A stretch of 64,000 bases of DNA from Phytoseiulus persimilis (taxonomy: Eukaryota > Arthropoda > Arachnida > Mesostigmata > Phytoseiidae). A program made the translations under genes and the position numbers. The stretch lies in the NCBI GenBank assembly GCA_037576195.1, contig CM075102.1, positions 33,290,745-33,354,744 on the forward strand. Direction: 5' to 3'. This document shows, in pieces, positions 52,369 through 61,368 of this stretch. Under the pieces are notes generated by a model that made no database searches, was not told the DNA's origin, and saw only the letters and a program-made list of their open reading frames with translations. How positions within the stretch are numbered: the stretch's first letter is position 1; each line of letters begins with the position of its first letter.

Positions 52369-53810
52369 TCCTCGGCCCGGTCGTCCGCTTCCGTGCGCTT
52401 CACGACTCCTTGCCCTGTCCACGATTAGCACCAGAACCTCTGTAATTGCCTCGTATTCTCTGAGGACATCCATTCGTTCCTCTCTGCGGCTCTTCCCTCC
52501 CACACCGTGCATCCTCCGATTCAGTGTCTCTCATCACTCCCCACTCCTTGTACTCTGATGGTTCATCCTCCTGTCCGCTCAACCCCTCGGCCGTGCAGGG
52601 CAGATTCTAATTCCTCGCTGGCTCCGAGAAGAAACATGAGCCCCGGAACGAGCAAACGAAGTAGAACACGAAAGTCTACGGGCCGAGAGCAACAACTGTC
52701 TTGAAAAAAGTAAATGGATCGACAAAGCCGACTTTGAATCTCAGAATCCCATCCACAATCTCCAGGAAGGCAGTCGACTTGAGCAGAGAACTATTTCTGC
52801 CGTTGTCGTTATGTGTGCGCGCTTTCCTGAAGCGGGTTCCTGGATCCTGTGCAGCCGCCGTCGCTTTCGCCGGCTACGTTCCAGAGCCGGAAAGAGATTT
52901 CTCTTGACTTTCTATTATAGAACGCAGTACGGACGATTGCGGTGGCGACAGCCGCCTCCGTTTCTGCTAAGACAACCGGAGCCCCTCTCGGGTGAACATG
53001 CCGCCGTTCGGCTTTTCGGTGAGCCGAACCGGAATGACATCAACCCTCGGGGCCGCTGCGGCGGCGTTCCACACAAAAGTAAAGGAGTCAGCCAGCGAGG
53101 CAACATGTCGGCTCGTCCGCCCTACTAGTACCCAACCGGCAGCGAATAGAGGAAGCAGTAAGTGGTAAATAAGTAACGCTGGAGCGAAACGCACGCCTTC
53201 CAAACCACCGTGGCTACGACCACCATCACCAGTAGTAGCAGGCATCACCGCCGAGGGTTGGCCGAGGGAGCCGGGGTTCAACTCTCCGGGAGATCCGGGA
53301 GCGATGAGTGAAGTGAGAGAGCTGCCGGCCATACCCTTGGTCCCGCGGTGTTCCGCGGGGAAATCGGGTGGGTCGATTCCCGATCCGTCGACTTTCGGGG
53401 ACCAAGTTGAGCGAGGGTCGAGAGCGGGTTGACTCCGGAATTAGCGGCGGCCGGCGGCATCTAGCTAACCACAGCCGCTGATGAATGTGCCAACAACGAC
53501 TGAAAGAGGCTCACACTCGTTAGGATTATTAATGCTGAGGCTTACCGAATAATGAGGTGACTGCGCGCTGTGGTTTCATACCGGCTCCCCATGCGAGTCC
53601 GTTCGTTTTCTTTTTCTAGCCCAGCGCTGAACGACAACTAGCGATACACGACCCAAGACCGACGAAAAACGAAACCACTGCCGAACGTATTGATTTTGTT
53701 CCTCGACCCGTATCTCAACTTTGTTCGACTTGAGGCGGATACGAGGCTGTGAGGTCCGACTCGGTGTTTGTAGCGAGCCGACTTCCTAAGTCAGTCCTGC
53801 ATGACGTGAG

Positions 53811-53811
53811 N
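53811..53811. other. Ambiguous base
   Basis: The only N in the window, consistent with an unresolved base or join in the assembly. It lies 23 bases from one arm of an inverted repeat, so local assembly error is possible. Confidence 0.95.
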
Positions 53812-53833
53812 CGGTTCTTCGAGCTTGACCTGG

Positions 53834-53859
53834 TGTATTGGGTTGATGCAGAAGTCCTG
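53834..53859. repeat. Inverted repeat, left arm (26 bases)
   Basis: This segment is the reverse complement of 54263-54288 with 23 of 26 bases matching. The arms are about 400 bases apart. The shared core on the right arm begins CAGGACTTCTGCA. Confidence 0.75.
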
Positions 53860-54262
53860 CGCCCATAATTTCAATCGCTCTCAGGAGGCCAAGAGAGATA
53901 GTAAAGCATAAAAAATTCGCGACATGGAAAATCGAGCATTTTCGCCGCGGCGAAGCCGAGGTATCGGTCTGCTCCAGCGACGGAAAAGTAATTCCTCTCC
54001 CGTTCCCTTCTACTCGTCCAAACATTTGAGAGCGACATATTGTGGAAGAATCACTCTGTGATGAAGTGTCATTACCGAAAGGCTTCTGAGAGTTTCCAGA
54101 GGAATCCCAGCCTAAACCATCCAGGAGACCGTTCAGTTAGCGACAAAAATTGTCGAAAGAGCATTGGAAATGCAGATATTCCAGGGCCGATATCTCCGCT
54201 TTGTCGCTGCCTAACTGCTCAATTTTCATTCGGACCGTCTATTTTCAGACGAACTTCATGCC

Positions 54263-54288
54263 CAGGACTTCTGCACCCACCCAATATA
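54263..54288. repeat. Inverted repeat, right arm (26 bases)
   Basis: This is the partner of 53834-53859, with three substitutions between the arms. The stretch in between has no transposase-like frame. Confidence 0.75.
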
Positions 54289-54456
54289 TTTCACATAGGT
54301 AACTCCAAGCCGCTGGGGCGTACCTTGGTTCTGAAGTAGCTTACTGACTCCTGATGGCTCCCGCCGCATTCAGAAGAGCCGTTGTCGAGAAATTTCTCAC
54401 GCACTCGGTAGTAGATGGGTTCATACGCGATATGCCGAGACCGGTTTTAACGAAGA

Positions 54457-54530
54457 CCCAGAGGGCCGAAGAAAAAGCCCGTTGCCACGGGAACCCGTAG
54501 GGCCCAAAAAAAATCCGGAGGGCCGAAAAC
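54457..54530 (+). repeat. Short minisatellite, CCCGTAGGGCC unit, forward copies
   Basis: Three diverged copies of a unit near 20 bases long, of the form CCCGTAGGGCCCAAAAA, at 54457-54477, 54494-54514 and 54515-54530. The last two are directly adjacent. The same unit occurs in the opposite orientation about 380 bases downstream. Confidence 0.7.
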
Positions 54531-54910
54531 CTCTTCTCTGGTTTTGATGGTCGAGCGGATCCAGCGAAGCTTCTATGCACAGTGCAGGGTTCGAGAGACT
54601 GAACTTGGATGGACAAGAAGAGACCAAGTAAATCATGACAACTCGGAAACTGTATATCCAGAACCATGCTCAACTTGATCGCGAGCCGAGCTGTGCAGGT
54701 TACTTATCAATGACATACCGGGTATGTGAAGGAAGCCATTTACGTCGAGGAACTTCCTGACATTGGAATTTTCGCGGAACACCAGCAAGTTCGACCTCAC
54801 TAGAGATCCTTTGTTTGAATACCCTGACCTCGGAATTACACGAGGGCAGTCTTTCAGACCCGTGCATAGAAGCTTAGCTCGATTCGCTTGACCAACGGAA
54901 CAAGGGGAAG

Positions 54911-54948
54911 GGTTCTCGGCCCTACGGGATTTTTCCCGGCCCTCCGGG
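54911..54948 (-). repeat. Short minisatellite, inverted copies
   Basis: Two adjacent copies of the same unit as at 54457-54530, read on the minus strand: CCCGGAGGGCCGGGAAAAAT and CCCGTAGGGCCGAGAACC. Together with the forward copies they form an inverted arrangement. Confidence 0.7.
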
Positions 54949-56941
54949 TTTTCGGTGCAATAACTCTCGGCACATCGGGAAGATACCAGTAGATGTTGAA
55001 AATTCTCTTTAGATTGAGGGGGAAAATCAGCGTGCGGCTGCGCGTGCTCCGCGAATATCAGAGCCCCGTAACGCAACCTTTTTGCTGTGAAGCTCCACGG
55101 AGTCAGCGAGGCTATTACTGCCGCATCCAATTCCAGCCCTGCCGATCGTATTCATTCGACGGGAAACGTAGTATCTGCGCCCTAGCGGCTCTCCATTGGC
55201 CCACAAAAGTGTCGCTCTTCTTGAGCGAGGGCGACAAGAAGCCCAACCGCGAGCGGCGTTGGCGGCAGCATGTCGCAGAGAGCTGTTGTTGCTTTCGGAA
55301 ACTCATCTAGGGCCACCGCATCGGGATTCATAGAGGCTACATATTCCTGCATCAATGCGAGAACGTTGGCTTTGAGGAACGTTCACCGCTAAAGGTTTTT
55401 ACTCAGGGCGGGGATGTGCGTCTCCGTGCTGTCCAGAGCTCTGTTCAAGTCTCCGCAGAGACTATCACGTCGGGACGCCTCAGGTCGCAGCAAACTTCTA
55501 TCGGCAACGACCTTGATGAGCTCGGCTCACCCGGGAAAGCAACTCAGTTCCCACAGAGCTTCGCAGTCCGCCAGGACCGTGTCATGGTGCACTGTCAGCG
55601 CACGAAGGACTTCGAGCGCCTTTTGTACCCGATTGTGGCGTAAACTGCAAAAGTGTTCATCGCAATCTCGCAATCATCACCAACCCTCTCATCAGGCTAA
55701 TCGTGGGCGCTATCAATGCCGGTGGAATCCATCATGAAATTCGATCCGTTGCCGTGTTTTTAAAGGGGAGTCAGGTGGCTTTTTGATAGTCCTTGATGAG
55801 TTCTGTAGCCTTGTCGAGTGGAGAGGTGCCGCGGAATGGGCGATACAAGGAGGTAGCAGATCTCGGATCGTATCGTTCGTCCATCCATTCTTTTTGGATA
55901 GCGGGTGAAGAGAGGCCTTCGGATTCCAAAACTCTATATCGATCACGGATCATGTTAATTCCGTCGAGTACGGTTTTCCCTGCCCCTCCGATGAAGTTCG
56001 ATTGGAATTGGGGCACTATTCTATCCTTACGAAACGCCAGGCTTCTTCTCTCTGCGTGATTCTCCGCTCGAAAATCTCGAAATCGATAGAGTAGGTGACC
56101 GAGTCTTCTGCCATCACGTATGCATTTCTTTGTAGACCTTCGAGAATTCGCAGTTCCGTGTGGTCCGCGGTGAGCTCTCAATGGGGAAAACGATTAGCAT
56201 GTGCTTTTTGAGGAGACTTTCACGTCTTTCGGCCTGTGGTCGACGTGTCTTACATCGGGCAATGTCAGGAATCGACGTTCGAGTTCGCTTTGACAGTGGG
56301 CTGCGATCGGACTGAGATTGCTGGAACTTCTTCGGGAACGAGCCCACGAAGCTTCCCTCGCAAACCGTGCTGTCGTTTATAAATGGCGAAAATAGGAGCT
56401 GCATGACTCCGAGGCTTTTTTTTTTCAGTCGATCGCATGACTATGGGTATGAGTCGAACAATTCTTGTCGCCCGACCAAATATCTTCCCATCGAATTCTG
56501 TAGGAACGATCGATTTTTGAATCTTGAGCATTTTGAGTTGAGGAACTTCGACTCGGAGGGACAAAATTCCACAGTGTAAATGACCAAGTGTTCGACGCAC
56601 TTCGTGATGTGACTTGCGAATTCCACTATGCTTCTAGTACAGAATCGTAAAGTTCTATGCCGCACCCCACAGAGCAATTTATTAGCAAATAATAATTAGA
56701 GCAGAATCGGGACGCGTGCTGACAGGGAGCATGATTTTTCGAATGGTCAAATTTAGAAATGCTGGTGACTGTTAGCTCCAAGTCTCGTTCGGGGCTGGAG
56801 CTCGTCAGTGGAGTTGTCGACTCTGCCTGTGGCAGTGAAGCATGTGCCAGCATGCACCGTTCGATTCCAAGCCGGAACCTTCTGCCGGACATTGGGAGAA
56901 GAAAGCCGTCGAATTCAGCCCTACACAATGGACCTTGGCGA

Positions 56942-56958
56942 GCCGGCCGGCCGGCCGG
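56942..56958. repeat. GGCC tetranucleotide repeat
   Basis: GCCGGCCGGCCGGCCGG, a self-complementary simple repeat of four units. Confidence 0.85.
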
Positions 56959-57156
56959 TCGGCTAGCCACTCCAGCAGTTCTGAATGGTCTCCGAGTCCG
57001 CGTGACTGAGACTGCTTTCTCTGAAATTCTCTCTGAAACAGATGTCCGCGACGCTCGTTCGCTCACTCACACACACTGTCGTAGCCTCGACAGTGTGATG
57101 CGCCCTTTCCTAGGGCTCCAAGGGGCTCCTCCCTCCGCTCTCTGCCGTCCATCCAG

Positions 57157-57166
57157 TATATTTAAG
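57157..57166 (+). promoter_or_regulatory. TATA-like motif
   Basis: TATATTTAAG stands in a GC-rich context. A core promoter is conceivable, but I see no initiator match and no first exon downstream. The following GGTGGTGGT and CTGA repeats argue for caution. Confidence 0.13.
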
Positions 57167-57283
57167 CCATGCTGGTGTGCGGTGGTGGTGGTAGTCGTCG
57201 TTGTGGTGGCTGCACAGAGCTCCATATCCGTCTGGTCGGCAGACTGATTGACCGGCTGACTGACAGACTCACCGGCTGACTAA

Positions 57284-57302
57284 CTGACTGACTGACTGAC
57301 TG
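57284..57302. repeat. CTGA tetranucleotide repeat
   Basis: Four to five CTGA units in a row inside a longer region (about 57230-57325) rich in CTGA and CTGT variants. Confidence 0.85.
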
Positions 57303-60189
57303 TTTGTCTGTCAGTCTGTCTAATTGGATGTCTAGCCGGAGAACTGCTTACCTAGTGGATAGAACAACCGAAACCGATTCGAAAAAGCACAATCGCTTCC
57401 TCTATCCGCGCTTCACCGGCGTTTCCCGAGCCCCGCACATTGGAAGAGTCACGTTCTTTCTGCGGTGATGAGAGACTTTTCCTTTCTCCCACATCTCATT
57501 CTACAACGACTCCTCCGACGGCGAAGTGTACTACTACTAATACTACTACAATTGGCGCCCCAAGGCGTCTGAGACATTCGCGAACGACCCGGGCCCGTCC
57601 GCCTCTTCTGGAGCCAGCGGCGCATTCACTCGCCAGAGCTGTTCGAACACCGGTTCGGGACGCGGCAGAAGCAGAAAATATCTTCTGAAACAGTTCTTTC
57701 CACGCTTGTTTCCTCATTTTCCCATTTCGTCCCTCTGGATATCTCCGTCAGTGACTGCATCAACCGCAGCTCGAGTTTTGCTCACAGCAGAGACGTGCAT
57801 CCTACATCCCGAATCCACAAGTGCAACCTAAGGTGAAACTCGGGAAATCTGTGACCATGACGATGCCATTTAAAGCACTTCAGAGTGCTCACAGCGCATG
57901 TGTGCGGAAAATTCGGCCTTTCAGGTGTGTAAAGAGCTTTCAACATATCGTCTAGCTTCAGGTTTAGCGCGCTCTCAGTAGCAGTTACTCTTGCACAGTC
58001 ACCTCCGTCTCGAACTTAACGGGTCAAAGTCAAGGGCCGGGCCATGCTCTGTGACCATAATGAGCAGAAACCGCGGGGGAGGAAGAAATCGGGGGGAAAA
58101 CCGTGCCGGTATATCACAGTCTTCCGGAAGATCACTGATAGAGCCTTCCGCCTCGCTGCTCTGAAACTTCGCGACGCTCTCAGCGGAACTGATTCGGTGT
58201 GAACCGGGAACTCGCCCCGACACGATCGACGCGGCTCGTCGTGATACGATTCGACGTGGGAATGTTCTCTAGTTGACTGGAGGACACTCTCGTAGACAGC
58301 GGTCCCAACGTGAGGATGAACGCTGATCGCGCGCGGTGCAACCGGAAGGATCATTTCTGCCGATCATTTGCTTGCCGTACTCGTTGCGGTTGGTTTTCTG
58401 ATGGATTATGCGGTAACGCTCAGCCGGCGTTCCAACATGAATAGCACGTCTTGAGGTCCGCATCGGAGTCGAAACGAATATCGAAGTCGAAACGCCACAA
58501 AAATAGAAGAAATCTTTGAAATTCAGAGCGGGATATGTTTTTTTTTTCTGTCTCGTATGAGCATGAACCTAAGGTTTGTGCACCTCGTCCAGTGGGACGG
58601 TTGGATATCCGCGCTTTTCAGGAGCTGGAATCACCCTGATTCCAATGGGTGTGCGCAGTCGATGATTCCAGGAGGCTATTTTGCGGTGTCACAAGCTTGA
58701 AGTCGCACCGGAGACTCTGACGATGCCGATTCTCAAATCATTCCAGAAAAGCCCCTTTCAAGGCAGACAAAGCAGCTCTGTTTTCTGATATTCGGAGCAC
58801 TCACGAGCGGTCCCCGCTCACGCACTTGTTCGTGAAGCATCCCCTCCCTTGTTCTCTTCACTTGTCCACAGATCCTGCATCTCAACGTCACAGTCTTCTG
58901 GAGCGTTCCCCGAAGAGTGTTTTCGGGGAGTTTGAGGGACTTGTCAAGACATCATTAGAGCTAGGGTTACTCGAAGCTCATCATCCTCTTCCGTTCCAGT
59001 GTGGCGCGCCTGCGAATCTCACATCCTGACTGGATATGCTCCTTCTGTCTGCTGTGTGGCGTTTCTTTGCCCCACTTCCACCTACCGTGAACGATTATAT
59101 TCGCTGTGTGGAACGGGTTTTTCCTTTCCGCCGATGATGGGAAACGCTGGCGAAATCTTCAGGTTTTCGCCGGACGCGGGGTCTTCTGCGTCGCTTCTCT
59201 GACCGAGTCGAGCGCAGGGCATCCACCTTGCCCCGCGGATTCTCTATTCACTATCATCACGATGCATCACCGTTATCGCCGGAATGGAACACAGCCGGCG
59301 TTTCAGCGTTCGCTGGCGCGGTCGCTGGTGGCGGTTGTAGCCGCGGTGCCGATGCCTCTGCCGGTGCTCTAACCGCCGCTGCCAGCGCGTGTCGGTCAGC
59401 TGCAAGCCACCCCGAGCCCGGGAGCCGCTCTCGTCATCGGCGTCTTCAGAATTTAAGCGTCTTTTCCATGATGTCATAAGCGAATATCTGGTGGCTTTCC
59501 TGATCGGCCCAACGTGGATTTGGTTCTTGATATAATCTACTGAGCAGTTGAGGAGTGGGAGCACTCATTCCCGCTCGACCCTTGCGCTCATCGCTTCGAG
59601 TGCTCTCTTTCTCAGCTTCCATCGGGCCTCTCTAAAGCATAGAAATGCGTGTAGTCCCTGCTAACCGAGCGCGCTGTGTACGGTGGTTAATAGCCGTTCA
59701 ACGGGATGACTTCGTTCGATTGGCTGTGGGTAATGGCGTTAACACGGCTGTGGAACGAGCGGAGAAGACAAGCGGTTTCCATTCGCTCAGGATTTTTACG
59801 AAGGGCTCAGCATGTCGCCCGTTCAGTGCGGTACCCGAATGGAAAAAAAGACTGGTGACATATTCTGACAACCCGATGACTGAGAACGAAACCGGCTCGC
59901 TCCTCTTTCTGTTCGCTCACCGGTCGACTCTCTGGCTCAACGGATGCCTCGCCGTTCGTTGGGCTTTCATGAACAAGGTCGGAAATACCCGGCTACTGAT
60001 GACGCGACGCTGTTCACGTGACTCCAAGGTCCTTCTAGCTGGAGTGGAACCGAGCTGCTTTATAAGGTTTCCCAAGAGCGCGCGAACTCAGCTGAAGGTT
60101 ATTTCTTTTGACGCCACTTCTGTGGCCGACACAGTGATTCTATCAGCAGCAGCCGGAGTATGACCTCTGAAATTCGTTCTCCAGGCCGC

Positions 60190-60207
60190 CGCCTGCCTGC
60201 CTGCCTG
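60190..60207. repeat. GCCT tetranucleotide repeat
   Basis: GCCTGCCTGCCTGCCT-type run of about four units. Simple repeat. Confidence 0.8.
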
Positions 60208-60946
60208 AATGCTCTTACCGACGGTACTTTAGCGAGATAGAGGATCGAATCTGACGAAAACTCAATCCGTGGACGAACAGATTGTTCCAAAGGCAAGTCA
60301 CGACACGATCCAGAGTGGTGTCCATGCGGCGAAGCAGTTTGGAGACTAATAAATTCTCCACCGACCACGGTGCTTCCCCTGGATCAGGGCGTCGTGAGAG
60401 CCTCACGCTGATAACGAGTTTGGCCCTTCCTCCTCCTTCTCGGTGATTGAGCATTAAGAAGGTAAATGCAGCCTGCAATCGTGAATATTGCGGTCTCTTT
60501 GCCTCCGAATCACCGAAATTCGATGCCCGCCAGAAAGATTCCGGTTTCCGAGCCCAAGTTCAAGCTCGAAGAGAAAATACGGCACACGGAATCGAGTCCG
60601 ATAATGCTTGAAAGAGCCATTATAGACGAAAAGCTCAAATACTGCTTGAAATGAGTGGGTACGTTTTTCTCGATTCGTGGAAAATCCCGGCTTCCATTGC
60701 CGGTCCGTCATGTGTCTTCAGAAGGAAAGGAAACAAGAGAAGAAAAAGTCGCTTTCAAGGAGAAATGGGTTTCGATTATGCCTTGAGATTGGTGTTTACT
60801 TTTCAAGGGAACGGCCAAACACGACAACAAGAGGCGTTTGCTATCAAAGAAAGGCCGAGTCTCTGGTCGTCCGGCAACTCGTTCACAATCCGAATGGCAA
60901 TTTCGATAGACCGCTCCAAGAGATGATCCCGGCCAGCCCCTTCTAG

Positions 60947-61150
60947 TATCGGTCCCGGTTGTTGGTTCCAATTGGCGATTCGCAAGGTCGGATTCCGATC
61001 ACTTAGCGTTGGGTTCCGAGCGAGGCTTGGAGTCGAGACCAGTTCATCCACTCGAACGCATGTAAAGAGTCTCAAGTTTGAACATTACACCCGCGCCGGT
61101 GGTGTTCCATTTCAGCTCATGGAAATGAAAAACTTTTCCGAGACGTTCCG
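60947..61150 (+). CDS. Probable leader exon of the P450 gene
   Basis: This exon would supply the N-terminal leader of the P450. It ends at a good donor (CCG|GTGAGA, GT at 61151-61152) with two leftover bases (CG), matching the single base that opens the next exon at 61369; the joined codon gives Arg and the text runs into EIPGPWPSFP. The translation is basic and serine-rich (IRKVGFRSLSVGFRARLG), as expected of a mitochondrial targeting peptide, then has NFSETFR before the hinge. An acceptor-like CCCCTTCTAG ends at 60946. No ATG precedes the leader in this exon, so the start must lie in an upstream exon; the only in-frame ATG is at 61119, after the leader. The same frame is open further upstream except for a TGA at 60924. 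Confidence 0.5.
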
Positions 61151-61368
61151 GTGAGATCCTGTTCTAGAGCAATGTCATGCGAAGCTTAAGGGAATAGTTG
61201 AACCCAGTTCCGCATTGGACGGGGAGGAAGAGCCAGGGAAGAGAATACCTACGACGGAAGAGACAGAATCTACGTCTTGAGCCAGTCAGCCGAATTTTCG
61301 CCATTATGAAAGGAGAGTCCAAACGAAAGCTTCTGAAGATTGATGATATTTTCGCTGATTACTTTCAG

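Larger units (their letters stand above)
41400..53000. other. Low-complexity, GC-rich block with two weak candidates
   Basis: Purine-rich and pyrimidine-rich segments alternate, with several C or G homopolymers and GGCT, GCGAGCGG and GAT repeats. Many ORFs over 150 codons exist on both strands, for example 242 codons on minus at 49226-49954, but most are arginine-, proline- and serine-rich shadows of biased sequence. The antiparallel ORFs at 43.9-45.0 kb and the minus ORF at 48.4 kb are listed separately. Nothing else can be supported. Confidence 0.4.
53000..60900. other. Unassigned stretch upstream of the P450 gene
   Basis: No family is recognisable here. A minus-strand frame at 55771-56181 (136 codons) contains a stretch of ordinary protein composition ending in the charged tail TELIKDYQKAT and a stop, and might be a terminal exon, but no relative comes to mind. 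A plus frame at 59645-60163 is open for 172 codons without a motif. Inverted repeats at 53.8-55.0 kb and simple repeats are listed separately. Confidence 0.4.
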
